64,000 nucleotides of DNA, taken from positions 5,890,001 through 5,954,000 of the forward strand of contig CAJQUN010000001.1 in NCBI GenBank assembly GCA_907163345.1, written 5' to 3'. Positions 11,342 through 23,041 of the stretch are shown here, in pieces. Source of the stretch: Haberlea rhodopensis (Eukaryota > Streptophyta > Magnoliopsida > Lamiales > Gesneriaceae). How positions within the stretch are numbered: the first letter of the stretch is position 1; every line of letters begins with the position of its first letter. The position numbers and the translations under genes were made by a program. The notes beneath the pieces are model-generated. The model worked only from the letters and a program-made list of their open reading frames with translations. It was not told the DNA's origin and searched no databases.

Positions 11342-12774
11342 TGGAAGCGTTTATCACATATACCCAAATTAACTCTCTCAAGTTAATAACAATAATGAAT
11401 GTAGTAGTGAAAGTATGGATCGACCCCACAAGGAAGTGTATATCTTTGTGTTAAACATATGCAAAATAAAATAAAAAGGGGGATTTTGAAATCAATTAAA
11501 TTAGTACTATAAGGCAAAATCTAAGATAACTATGAATTAAACTAATATGCAGAATTAAACTAGGATGAATTAAATTATGAGAAAGGAACAATTCTTGGTT
11601 TTTGGTTGACTTTACAATTTGGGTTTACTATCTCGATCATCGATCTTCACATACGATTCAATTTTCATATGAAATTCATCTTTGGACATTCAGACCAATA
11701 ATTAAAGTCATATCTAACCTTACATTTAGTTAAGTAGCCCAAGTGTTCTAGTTTAACCCTCGAGATCGATGAAGCTAAACAACATAATCCAAGCGTCTAT
11801 GTTTAATTTACTCAATTATTTTTCCTAAGAATTTAACAAACTCACAAGCAAAAATTTATTAATCTTAGTTACTTCGTAAATTAGAGGGATCAAACGATTC
11901 CGTATTTGATATCTAATTTAGCATTAGATTGCATGAACAATAATTAGGTGATCAATCTAACAATCAAACACCACAACCATAGCAATAAAATCAGAAAAAC
12001 AATTGATACTCGATGAAAATCAACAAATAAAACGCCATCTCACGAGAATCGTAAACTCCAATGTATCGTCTTCCTTAACCAAGAATCACAAGGAGTTTAG
12101 CCACTCATGTTCAATGTAAAACAATTAAAATCCAATATGAAAAACATAATTAAAAAAAACGTTACTAAAGAATAGTACGATTCCGTAGCGTCACTTCCGA
12201 CTCGTGCCTTGAAATCTTCAAATTCTTCTTCAACAATTGAGAGAAAATTATTCTCAATCTAAAATATGATTAATGGTCTGATATGAGGTCCAATTTTTGT
12301 GTATATAGGGTAGGAAGCTGATATAGTAGGTCAAAATCTATCCCAAGATGGTAAAAATCGAGTTTCCATATTTTTGAGGACATTGCTGCACGATCGATCG
12401 ATAGAGCTCGCGATCAATTGCCCGCTTATTTTTTTCATTTATCCGACCCGCCGATCGATCGGTCATTCTAGGTGATTGAGCGCGTCCCTCATTTTTTTGT
12501 TGCTCAATTTTTCTGCCTCACACGATCGATCGGTGCATTCTGGGCGATCGACCGCGTGCTTTGGATGAATTTTATGCATTTTTCTTGGTCCACTTTGATC
12601 CATTATCAACTCTAATGCATTTCTTGATCCTTATTCGCCTTTATTAACTCAATTTCTTCAATTCCACCTACATTTACACAAATATACGATTAGGTAGTAA
12701 ATGTATCAAATTATCCATTAAAACACACCTAATCATTGACAGTTAATACACTAAATGTATTTCTAGCCACATCA
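11342..12774 (-). repeat. 3' LTR of the large minus-strand gypsy element
   Basis: 1433 bp, bounded by TGGAAGCG at the left and CCACATCA at the right. It aligns with 29437-30627, for example CGATCATCGATCTTCACATA, with clear substitutions and a deletion of roughly 80 bp near 11760 relative to the other copy. Read on the minus strand, CGATCGATCG-type words at 12391-12553 lie upstream of a CCTATATAC box at 12301-12309. The matching outer end is missing from the other LTR, so no target duplication can be tested. Confidence 0.8.
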
Positions 12775-14374
12775 AACTCCACCATACTTAGTCTTTACTC
12801 GTCCTCGAGTAATCAGAACAAAACTAAATCTTTTTGTTGGCTCATAGCTTCATAACAAACTAACTTGTCATCACTTTAATGCCTCAACAATTTTAAACAT
12901 GCACAATAATGAAAGGCGGTAAGAAGCTAATAGTGGAACAAGTTCAATTCCTAGGCATTTCATACTCAACAAAGCAGTGAACGTGTGTGTGTGGTCATAA
13001 ACAAGCGTCAAGCACAAATTATAGATCCAATTAATGTAAACCCACAATATATCAAGTTGTACACCAACACAAGTATAAGCTCACTTGCACACTCAATATC
13101 TTAGCCACTTGCAAACACAAATCAAGTAGGTCTTAATTAGGTTGTAGCTTAGCCTATGTATTGGCTTATGAAAGAAAGTGTAAAGATGTATTAAACACGA
13201 GAGTATGGTGATATGCACAATATAAACTTCTCTTCTTGCATGATTTTTTTCAAACCTTGTTCATTTTTGTAAGGTTTATTTCAATTTTATCTCTTTTTTG
13301 CCTTGCCTCACATTGTAGTCATATTTTTATCTATTTTTTCAAGGCATTCCTTTTCTTTCATGCATCTCATTCTTTTGACAATAAAGTTAACAAAACATAT
13401 GATTCAATGAATACAAGTGCATGTGAATGAACCACATCATACTTATTTCAAAGGTATGGATTTAAAGTCATATTTAGGTTCATTAGGGAAGGATGATAAG
13501 CTAGCCAAGAAATGTCGAATGGTGGTCGTTTGTATGCTTAACATACAACCATTCCTTCGCATTAAAGATCAAAGAGGGTACTAGGGATAATTTTGTTTAC
13601 ATGGTAGGCTTGAAAGGCTCAAACTCATCAAAGACCGCCTATATCACTTTCATGTTCGCAAGTAGTCTAGACATACGCCTCAAAGAGCATGCAGTTAAGT
13701 TCTAGCATGTATTAGAGACTTCTTAAGACTATCACAAAACTCACACAATTTTCACTACGCTATGCACACTTCACAAGTCATGACAATTCGTACTCAATTT
13801 ATTCAACTACTATGTCAAAGCATAACTTGCATTAGAGTTCAATGTGTTCCAAGGTTAGCAATTCACCTATGTTAAAAAACATACATGCTATCAATTAAGT
13901 TTCATCGTAGGCTAGTGATTCAAAAGTATAAGTTTATCATTCACTATGAGCTCTAAATATTTCAAATATTTCAATTTTTTTGGATTTTTATAATAAGAAA
14001 GCAATAAACACACTATTAATCCATCCCACATACTTAAATCTTACATTGTCCTCAATGCAAGTCAAAATTGTAAGGAAAGAGAAAAGTGACACTAAGAAAG
14101 CAATAAAAAATTAGAAGTGAAGATAAACTAACTCCCATTGGGTTGCCTCCCAAACAACGCCTCTGTTTAATGTCGGTGGCCCGACGCCAGTCCATGGATC
14201 ACATGATGCTTGGTGGATCTTCAAGATCCACTTCTTTTTATTTAGTGGCATGGAAACCTTCATACTAAGGTTTTAGTCTATGTCCGTTCACCTTTTGAAC
14301 GTCTTTGATTTTGCTAGGCTTTGAATCTCAACTGCACCATGAGGAAAAACAACAGTTACTATAAAAGGTCCAAC
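12775..14374 (-). mobile_element. Non-coding 3' region of the large gypsy element
   Basis: Lies between the integrase and the 3' LTR on the minus strand. Next to the LTR is a weak purine-rich AGTATGGTGGAGTT (12775-12788), in the place of a polypurine tract. Near 14120-14190, on the minus strand, is the post-integrase motif in which a GGCGTCGGGCCACCGAC word is followed by a GGGAGGCAACCCAATGGG word, typical of this gypsy branch. The small plus-strand frame at 13236-13430 has no features and is treated as chance. Confidence 0.6.
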
Positions 14375-15328
14375 CTATCGAGAACGTAACTTACCTCGAA
14401 ATAAGCGAAGGAGGGAAAGGTAGATGATGACTTTTTGACCAACTTCAAACTCCTTCCTCGAGATCATCTTGTCATGAAAGGTCTTTGTAGATTCTTGAAC
14501 TCTCATATGCCTCATTGTCTCTTCCAACTCTTGTAATTGTAGCTTTTTATGCTCTCTGCTTTCGTCCATAGCCATGTTAAAGTGCTTGATGACCCAATAT
14601 GCTCGATGTTCCAACTCTACAGGGAGATTGCAAGGTTTACCAAAGATCAATCTATAAGGAGACATACCTATTGGCGTTTTGTATGCAGTCCGATAAGCCC
14701 ACAGTGCATCCTTCCTAGTGGGATTTATGGTCTTCACCAAAATGGATTTGATTTCTCTATTGGAAACTTTGGCTTCCCCATTCGTTTGAGGGTGATAGGC
14801 GATGGACACCTTGTGTGTCACATGATACTTCTTTAATAAACTCTCCATCATCCTATTGCAAAAATGGGTGCCTCGATCACTTATTGTTGCCCTTGGAGTC
14901 CCAAACCTAGAAAAGATGTTATGTTTTATAAAACCTACAATCACTTTAGAGATATCAGTACGGGTGGCTAAAGCTTCCACCCATTTCGACACATAATCCA
15001 CAACAAGTAAAATATAAATATGGCCAAAAGAATTAGGAAACGGTCCCATTAAGTCAATGCTCCATAATCAAAGATTTCACAATAAAGTATGGGTTGTTGG
15101 GGGCATCTCCTTTCGTTGAGATATGTTACCCATTCTTTGGCACTCATGGCATGACTTGCACAAATTATATGAATCTTGAAATAACGTTGGCCAAAAGAAC
15201 CCACACTCTAATACATTCTTTGTTGTTCGTTTGGCTCCAAAGTGACCACCAACCTCATGTGAATGACAAAAATTGAGTATAGAGGTTACGTCATTGGCCG
15301 GGATGCAACGCCGAATAACTTGATTCAT
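14375..15328 (-). pseudogene. Gypsy integrase, inactivated
   Basis: Would insert element cDNA into the host genome. The H2C2 zinc-binding part (15328 to 15077) reads HSHEVGGHFGAKRT then CKSCHEC. A frame break near 15060 separates it from the catalytic core (15049 to 14375). The core shows the first aspartate in VVDYVSKWVEA, the second in SDRGTHF, and the AYHPQTNG segment. Where the family has GQAEVSN, this copy reads GEAKVSN, so the catalytic glutamate appears to be lysine. The C-terminal EVGQKVIIY and RGKLRSR segments are present. Same strand and order as the RNase H and reverse transcriptase to its right. Confidence 0.85.
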
Positions 15329-15567
15329 ACGATATTTTCATAAGTATGGATCATCAAAACATAGTACTTGGTTTCGCTTCTAACCTTCGCTTTTTGAGTC
15401 CTATTCAAACTATTAGGGAAAGTATTAGTGGCCAAAAAATTAGCAATGTTTGCATACCATGGTAAAATGTCGTGCATGGCAAAGAGTCACTCGTCCAGGA
15501 ATTCTTCATTTAAACATGGTGTATCCTCCATATGAGTTAGGCGACTTAAGTGATCCGCCACTTTGTT

Positions 15568-16636
15568 CTACGTTCCTTGCTCGTCTTTAATCTCCACGTC
15601 AAATTCACTCAAGAGTAAAATCCATCTTATTAGCATTGGCTTTGCCTCCGTATTCGTCATCAAGTAGCAAATAACTGCATGGTCAGAATAAACAATAAAT
15701 TTAGCAACAAGCAAGAAGAATGTAATTTTTCTAAAGAAAAAAATAACAGCTAATAGCTCCTTTTCAGTAGTAGAATAATTTTGTTGGGCATCATTCAAGG
15801 TCATAGATGCATAGTAGATGGCATGGGATTTGGCCCAAAATGACGCCTACTGCATAGTTGCTTGAATCACACATGATCTCAAATGGCTTACTCCAGTCAG
15901 GTGGCTGAATGATGGGTGTGTATGTCAATGATTCCTTCAATGTATCAAATTCAGTCTTGCACGCATCATCAAACTCGAATACAACTTCTTTTGCAATAAT
16001 TTGCACAATGGGGATGCAATCTTGGCGAAGTCCTTGATGTATCTCCAATAGAAACCTGCATGGCCAAGAAAGGAACGCACATCCTGCACACAAATATGGT
16101 AGGGTGGAGATTGGATAATGTCAATTTTAGCTTTATCTACCTCCATACCTTTTGATGAGATCACATGACCCAAAACAATACCTTGTCCCACCATAAAGTG
16201 GCATTTTTCATGATTTAGCACAAGGTTGGTTTCTATGCACCTCTTGAGAACAAGTGTAAGAATAAATAAACATGCATTGAATGAATCACCATAGACATTA
16301 AAATCATCCATGAATACCACTAATATATGCTTGGTGTACTTAAAAAATATGCTAATCATACACCACTGAAAAGTGGTCGGTGCGTTGCAAAGTCCAAAGG
16401 GCATGCGCCTATAAGCGAAAGTTCCAAAGGGGCATGTGAACGTCGTCTTTTCTTGATCTTCCGAGGCAATAGCAATCTGAAAATAATCAAAATATCCAGC
16501 AAGAAAGCAGTAATAAGAATGACATGGTAACTTTTCAAGCATTTGATCAATGAAGAGCAAGGGGAAATGATCCTTACGGGTCACGGTATTCAACTTGCGA
16601 TAGTCGATGCAAACTCTCTATCTATTTTGAATGCGG
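15568..16636 (-). pseudogene. Gypsy reverse transcriptase and RNase H, interrupted
   Basis: The reverse transcriptase (16593 to 15937) has AYRRMPFGLCNAPTTFQ, the YxDD-type core VFMDDFNVYG and LGHVISSKG. RNase H follows in two frames, with CDSSNYAVG (about 15865), YSTTEKELLAV (about 15765) and VYSDHAV (about 15690), which carry the expected acidic residues. A frameshift lies near 15800. The N-terminal part of the reverse transcriptase was displaced by two insertions: it continues at 25217-25288 and again from 26670 rightwards, all on the minus strand. A stop lies near 16625 and stops occur elsewhere. Together with the integrase this is the pol of an Athila/Tat-type element. Confidence 0.9.
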
Positions 16637-16641
16637 GTGGT

Positions 16642-17992
16642 TGATAAGTGTCATTTTTACACTTATATTTCTATTTGTTCTCGATTATTTTACAGTTATT
16701 CATAGCCGATTTTACGCTTTTTGGTATAAATTTGTATGTTTCAAGAATTTAGTTGAAAGTACGAGGAAATAAAGGATTTGAGCTAATTAACGATGAAAAG
16801 GACCAAATCAAGCGAACATGTCGAGGAAGGACAAGAATTTGAGTTTTGCAACAAAAAAAATACTATTAACGGGACGAAGATCGGCCGCCGTCAGGCAGAA
16901 AAAGTTGGCGAGAGATCGTCAGGTGCTGAAATTTTGAGATTTTGTTTCATATTTGAAGATTTTGTATCCAAAAACACAAAAAACTCTTCCCCCGCTAATT
17001 AAAGTACAATGTTGGACGAATTGGGGGACTTTTAAACCATATTTCACCCTAGGAATAGCCTCCATTCACCCATCCATCTTCACCAACATCCACAATCCAT
17101 CCTTTCATCCTAGGATCTTTGGAACATCTCCAACAAGGAATTGAGAGACGATCGAGAAAGAAGGGGAAGAAGAAGGCTAGGATCTACAACTGGAGTCGAC
17201 GTCGAGAGTTTATTCTTACTTTTTAATATTTGTTTTGTTTTGATTCACTATGATGAACTAAATTTATTTGTAGAGGATAACCAATCCTTTGTTTTGAGCC
17301 TATGATTTGATGATTATTTAATTGATTGAGTCCTTACAATTCTTTGCGTATAATTTATTGTTCTTCATCTTTTGAGGGTCTGGCCACCATTGAATGATTG
17401 TTTTATTGCAATTGACTTGACCATATGATATTGCAATACAATATAGTAAATTGTACCGTGGGTTTTAGATTGAGACGGACCAAGTAAAATCTAGCACACG
17501 TGTGATAGCAATAGATTTATCAAAATCGAAATCTAGTAGTTTTCACAAATCTTGATGCGATATTGATTGTTCAATAAGGATACGAGAGTGGTTTATTGCA
17601 ACGTTAATATCAGACTTGTTATAGCTTGACCATAGTATAACGAATGCATTATGAAAACTCGTACCTTAGAAATATTTGGATATTCAATCGAGAATTATAG
17701 GGGATTGCATTGGTGAGCCAAAGTCTCGATAATCTTCTCTAGTGGATTTTTCTCGTTAACTTTGATTACCTTGGTTGGATGATTATTAGTATTTTATGTT
17801 TGTTAATTAGTTTAATTATTCATTCATTATCGTAGGTTAAATATAGTTTAAAGACATCTTATTTGGTACTTACAGTTAGTCCCTGTCGGTTTGACAACGT
17901 GATGTTAATCATCTATACTAAAATTTGACAACTGTGCACCTGCGGTATAATCGCGCTACACTGATAATTAATTTTTAAATAAATCGCGATCA
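16642..17992 (+). repeat. 5' LTR of nested gypsy element, 1351 bp
   Basis: Runs TGATAAGTGTCATTTTTACA to AATCGCGATCA. The small frames inside (16793-17002, 16953-17144) are not coding. Its terminal words are shared with the solo LTR at 25289-26669 in the opposite orientation, so the two belong to related families. GATCGGCCGCCGTCAGG-type words at 16879-16922 are a weaker version of the U3 palindromes seen in other LTRs here. Confidence 0.9.
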
Positions 17993-17998
17993 AGTTTT

Positions 17999-18016
17999 TG
18001 GCGCCGTTTTCGGGGA
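17999..18016 (+). promoter_or_regulatory. Primer binding site, tRNA-Asp type, one variant region
   Basis: TGGCGCCGTTTTCGGGGA, six bases after the LTR end. It differs from the standard plant tRNA-Asp site (TGGCGCCGTTGCCGGGGA) at two bases, consistent with mutation after insertion. Confidence 0.85.
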
Positions 18017-18121
18017 TTAACTTTTGTAATATCGACGAGATTGACTGTAATTTAAACATTTGCTTTATTTTATTTTCAAAAAAATATATTTTTTATTTTG
18101 TTTTCTTGCGAGGTGCTTGTG

Positions 18122-18880
18122 ATGTCCCATCAACAAGTCTTCACAAGCTTCGCCCAACAACCTTCAGAGCCATTCTATGCAGCGTGAGAGAGATTCAACA
18201 ATTTGGCAACCACTTTCCGGTATCATAACTTTTCGAGCTGTACTCTTCTGCAATTTTTCTACAATGGAATGGATGCAGAGACACAAGGATGGGTATTCAG
18301 TAGAGCTTTAGGAACTGGGAGTCCCCTGTTTGATAGAGATGAAGATGGTGAATTGCACCTATTCAATGATATGACGGACTTCGACCACCATTGACATTGG
18401 ATCCTTCACTGCAAGGTTGGAGCCACCAATACCCGCCAGAGCCTCACTATCCTCATGATACACCCGAACCATTTGAACATCACAAAGAGAGGAGAGATAG
18501 TTCTGCAGACATCACAACTCAGTTATAGAATACCTTAATAAGATTCATAGCATCATGTGAGAGCAATATGGAGAGCCAAACCAACTATATATGTCACCTA
18601 GAGCAGCAAGTAGCGATCCTTATGGAAACAATTCCAACGAGCTGCCAAGAGGAAGAGACTAGATCTACAAATGAAAGTGTGACTAATCCAATTTGGTTAC
18701 ATGATGATGACCACTCCACCGACCAAGTTTGAGGGATTGATCTTACTCATGATGAAGATTCAAGGGAACGTGAGCCTCTTCAAGAGATTGAGCATACTTC
18801 AGAGACGTTATCCGACGAGTTCCCATGTGAAGATGAGTCGAGTGTGATGTTGGAGAAGGAATAGACTTTCAAATATTCTG
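18122..18880 (+). pseudogene. Gypsy gag remnant in the nested element
   Basis: From the ATG at 18122, the frame reads through EPFYAA, a TGA at 18187-18189 in the place of a tryptophan, then ERFNNLATTFRYHNF and LLQFFYNGMD. This matches the layout of the gag at 771-1998 (AWDRFKDLL...LQVQTFYNFL). A later stretch near 18540-18640 reads RFIASC-like, then LEQQVAILMETI, resembling the C-terminal LEVQVGQLASII of that gag. Roughly half of a normal gag is present, with no zinc knuckle recognised and no pol. Confidence 0.7.
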
Positions 18881-18896
18881 ACTTGAGCCCATCGAT

Positions 18897-19257
18897 GGAG
18901 GAAATAAAGGATTTAAGCTAATTAATGATGAAAATGACCAAACCAAGCGAACATATCGAAGAATGACAAGAATTTGAGTTTTGCCAAAAAAAAAAATACT
19001 ATTCACACGAGTGATCGCCATGGATGGAGACCGATCGCCGTCGGGCAGAAAAAGTTGGCGAACGATCGCCAGGTGCAGAAATTTCGAGATTTTGTTTCAT
19101 ATTTGAAGATTTTGTGTCCAAAAACACAAAAAACTCTTCCTTCACTATTTAAAGTACCATGTTGGACGAATTTTGGGGACTTTTACACCATATTTCACCC
19201 TAGAAATAGCCTCCATTCACCCATCCATCTTCATCAACATCCACAATCCATCCTTTC
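18897..19257 (+). repeat. 3' LTR of nested gypsy element, first part, 5'-truncated
   Basis: Matches 16767 onward (GGAAATAAAGGATTT, then CAAGAATTTGAGTTTTGC). The first 125 bp of the LTR, including the TGATAAGTG start, are absent. The sequence breaks at 19257 where the copia element enters, and continues at 24327. Confidence 0.85.
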
Positions 19258-20554
19258 TGTTGAGCCTTAAACACATGGTTGTGTTTAATGCGTTAATTTA
19301 TCCCCGGTTTATCTTTGAGTTTTGATGATTAACAAAACTTGTGTTTGTTATACTAATGTGTGTACTTAGTGTGCATATTAAGTGATTAAAAGTGGATTGG
19401 AATGAAGAAAATCATGTGTGCATGTTCTGGCACAGATCGCCCCAGGCGATGGCAGCCAGGGAGGTTTCGCCACGGCCATCGACTGAGGCGATGGTCAGGA
19501 CCGCGCGCAGGGGAAGATCGCCTGAGGCGATGGCCCGAACGCCTGAGGCGATTTCTGGTTCGTTTGAGGCGATGAAGATTTTGGACATGCTGAGGCTACG
19601 GCCTTGATGTTTGCTATTGATCGCCTGAGGCGATCTACCGATCGCCTGAGGTGATGCGTGTAATCTGCTGACCGTTGGGGTGCGGCGATGGAGATCGTTT
19701 GAGGCGATGGCTGAGGCGATGCAGGAGTGATTTCAGCCTTATGTGTAGCAACGGCTAGTAGGAGCCTAGGGAGCCTCCTACACTATAAATATTGATGCTT
19801 TGGAGCATTTTGAAGCCAAGAAACAAGCCTACAAACTTCTACAAAGTCTTGATCATTATAATTTCAAATTGCATTGCAATCTCCATACATTGTTGTTGTA
19901 TTGGAGTTTGTAATTCTCTTTTTGTTAGAGTCTTGTTGTCTTCGTGTGAGTGCACCGTGAATGTGTTTTTGGTTTGGTTTATTGTAAAGGTCCTCCAACA
20001 CCAAAGCAAGTTGGAAAATTGTAAAGTCGCCAACAAGTAAAGTTGGTGCATGTGTTGTGGCTATCCTTGGAGCCCTTAAGGCCAAGAAGACTCATGAAGA
20101 GTGTTGGTTGCTCGGGAAGATCTTTGTATACTCGGGAAGGGTATTGTGCTCGGGAAGAGCTTTGTATACTCGGGAAGGGTATTGTGCTCGGGAAGAGCTT
20201 TGTATACTCGGGAAGAGTATTGTGGTCGGGAAGAGCTTTGTGTACTCGGGAAGAGTATTGTGTAGTGGCTAACTTGGAGCCCTCAAGGCCAAGATCTTTT
20301 ATTCTAGTGGAACCTCGGTTGGAGGTTATCTAACCGGGAAGAGGAGACGTAGGCGATTCATCGCCGAACTTCTATAACAAATCTCTTGTCTTTTATTGCT
20401 TTAATTCCTTTACGCATTTATTTATTTTGTTCTTTTCTTTTATCGATTGACTCAAGGCTTCCGCAAGCGCAAAACTCTTTTATTTTTCAAACTCATTTTA
20501 AAACGCTAAAGTAGCCAAGGAATCTCATTCACCCCCCCCTCTTCGATTCCAACA
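19258..20554 (+). repeat. 5' LTR of the gag-only copia element, 1297 bp
   Basis: Contains about ten variants of the palindrome GATCGCCTGAGGCGATC at 19438-19716, a TATAAAT at 19784-19790, and four 38-bp tandem units (TGCTCGGGAAGAGC...) at 20109-20260. It ends in a C-rich run and CTTCGATTCCAACA. The frames inside (19392-19607, 20043-20333) are repeat translations, not genes. Confidence 0.9.
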
Positions 20555-20556
20555 AG

Positions 20557-20569
20557 TGGTATCAGAGCC
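20557..20569 (+). promoter_or_regulatory. Primer binding site, initiator-Met tRNA type
   Basis: TGGTATCAGAGCC, the standard copia primer site, two bases after the LTR end. Confidence 0.95.
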
Positions 20570-20604
20570 ATTTGATTTTTTTTTTTTTAAATCAAATCTT
20601 TTAT

Positions 20605-22214
20605 ATGGCTAATCTAGCAAATGAGTTTGCTCAAGGTCCATCGACAAATCGCCCTCCGCTCTTCACGGGTGATAATTACGGCTATTGGAAAAATAGAATA
20701 TCTCTATACATCCAATCCGTGGATTATGACCTTTGGAAGATCATAGTGAAAGGTCCACATATTCCTTTAAAGGAAGTTGGGGGAATTAGTGTTCCCAAAG
20801 ATATGGATGATTTCACTAGAGCGGATATGATTTTAATATCTCAAAATGCTAAAGCTATTAATATTTTGCATTGTGCTTTAGATATGAAGGAGTACAACCG
20901 GATCTCGATGTGCTCAACCGCTAAGGAGATATGGGACAAATTGCAAATTTGTCATGAAGGAACCAACCAAGTGAAGGATACAAAGATAGACCTTCTACAA
21001 CTCAAATATGAGACATTTGAGATGGAGTCCGGAGAAGAGGTGGATTCAATGTTTAGGAGGCTCACCCTAATTATCAACGAGCTTGCTCAACTTGGAGAGA
21101 AGTACCCTCCAAAGCAAATATGGAGGAGAGCCCTAAGAGCATTGCCTAAGGAATGGGGCGCCAAGAGAACCGCCATCATTGAGTCAAACAAAGGAGAAAA
21201 TGCTTCCTATGATCTTGATGAGCTCCATGGCACATTGGTAACTCATGAACTTGAAGTTGCAACAAGGAGAGAAATAAAGGAGGAGGATAGATCCAAAAGA
21301 AATGGGATAGCATTGGTTGGGAGAAAAGATCACTCCGATGATGAAGAAGATGATGATGATGAAGAGATGATCTTGTTCACTAGGAAGTTCAAGAAGCTCT
21401 TCAACAAACATAACAAGACAAAGGCCTCTAGTGCTACCAAACAAGAATCCCTCACTTGTTATAATTGTCAAGAAAAAGGTCATTACGCTAATAAATGTTC
21501 TAGGAAGAAGAATGAGGACAAAGGGAAGAAGAAGGCGTTTATAGCCACATGGAGTGATAGCGACTCCGATGAAGAAGAAGAAGCAACAAATCTTTGTCTC
21601 ATGGCAAAAGATGACATAGATGAAGGAGATGAAAGCGACAATGATGTACCTTCATTTGATGAACTTTTAGATTCTTATCATGAGCTTATAGATGTACTTG
21701 GCAAAACCAAGATGAGTAACAAATTACTCAAACTTGAGGTTGCTAAGAAGATGAAGAAAATAATTCATTGAAAAATGAATTAGATTCTTTAAAAATGTCT
21801 TTTTGCAAATTTAGTGAGAGTAGTCTAAAGATGAATGAGTTGCTTGGCTTGCAACGTTGTAGCTTTGATAAAGCCAGGTTAGGTTTTTCAAGCAAAACAA
21901 AATCATTTTCAAGCATGTTAGCTAAAGCCAAGCATGATTCTCCTACTTATAACTATTGTTATAAAAATGGCCACACTAAGAACAAATGTAGGTTTTCTAG
22001 AATCCAATACCAACCTAACAAGAGGTGGAAATGGATTCCAAAGGTGCCAATGAAAGTTAACCCTCTAGGACCCAAAAATCAAATGGGTACCAAAGATCCT
22101 CCTATTGTAAATTTATTTTGTAGGGACAAAAATGGGATGGAGGATGAAGGCACAAGCAACTCAAAGGAGGAGTTTATATTATTCACTACTATAGAAGAAG
22201 CACGAGGTATATGA
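20605..22214 (+). pseudogene. Sirevirus-type gag, one-base frameshift
   Basis: The first ATG in frame is at 20605; upstream codons in this frame begin at a TTG in a T run. The 388-codon first frame (to 21771) starts with a gag N-terminus (NRPPLFTGDNYGYWKNRI), carries a coiled middle domain and a CX2CX4HX4C zinc knuckle CYNCQEKGHYANKC at about 21458-21500, then acidic DSDSDEEEE and a FDELLDSYHELIDVLGKTKM segment. The frame ends at 21771 through an apparent one-base deletion near 21750. A second frame (21768-22214, 148 codons) continues the same protein through ELLGLQRCSFDKA and a second, degenerate knuckle, YNYCYKNGHTKNKC, in which the first cysteine is tyrosine. Restored length would be near 535 residues. 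No pol domain follows. Gag would form virus-like particles that package the RNA. Confidence 0.88.
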
Positions 22215-23041
22215 CCAATAACAAGAACGCATCTTGTCATCGGAGGTAAAATTTATTTTATAATTAAAAGAGCAATTCAAAATTTAATTGTGACCAATAA
22301 ATATGAAGCTCAATATTCATTGGAGTTAAATGCATAACCCCTTAGCATATGCACATATAAATTGTTTAATGTATGATGTATGCTTATTTTTTTTATAGTA
22401 AGTATCTTGACATGCATTGTATTCAAATTTGAATTTGCTATGTGGAAATGAGCAATTTTATGTTTTGTCAACTTATCTAATGATGCTTTGATGTTTTTAA
22501 TGATTATTAGGTATAAGTGCATGAACTCATGGTAGAACATATGCACACTTTGCAACACTTGGAATTTATTGTTGATTGCCTTAAACACATGTTTGTTGTT
22601 CATCTCTATGATTTAATCTTAGGCTTGTTATGCTTATTACATGCTTGATGATGAACATGTGTAAATTGCTAAATTATGCTATGTTTATTTAAATTTTGTG
22701 CTTTTTGATTATCACAAAAAGGGGGAGAATTTTGTGATAAACTTGAAGTTTAATTCATGCATAGTTTGAGGGGGAGAGTTCCTATATGCATGGTTTGAGG
22801 GGGAGAGTTGTTTGCTTTATGATTTACTTGGTATCTTGTATGTGAAGTTTAATTCATGCATAGTTTGAGGGGGAGAGTTTCTATATGCATGGTTTGAGGG
22901 GGAGAGTTGTTTGTTTTATGATTTACTTGGTATCTTGTATGTGCTATGCAATTGTTAAGGGGGAGTTATGTTTACTCACATTTCATGCATAATTACATAT
23001 TCAAGTTTATCAAGTTTTGTGATCATCAAAAAGGGGGAGAT
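22215..23041 (+). repeat. 3' untranslated region with serial polypurine motifs
   Basis: Non-coding. Holds at least seven GGGGGAGA-type motifs, at about 22721, 22771, 22799, 22869, 22897, 22958 and 23033; the last abuts the 3' LTR and is the likely priming site. A 100-bp unit (AAGTTTAATTCATGCATAG...) is duplicated head to tail at 22745-22841 and 22845-22940. The motif near 22721 sits in the loop of a perfect 11-bp inverted repeat, TTATCACAAAA...TTTTGTGATAA (22709-22740). Multiple polypurine tracts are a known mark of Sireviruses. Confidence 0.8.

Noticed and set aside
14375..16593. Possibility that the integrase and reverse transcriptase encode an active element
   Set aside because: Frameshifts, a substituted catalytic glutamate, two insertions in the reverse transcriptase and a truncated LTR rule it out.
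20043..20333. ORF of 96 codons with repeated REELCILGKG-like words
   Set aside because: It translates the 38-bp tandem units of the LTR; a second frame does the same.
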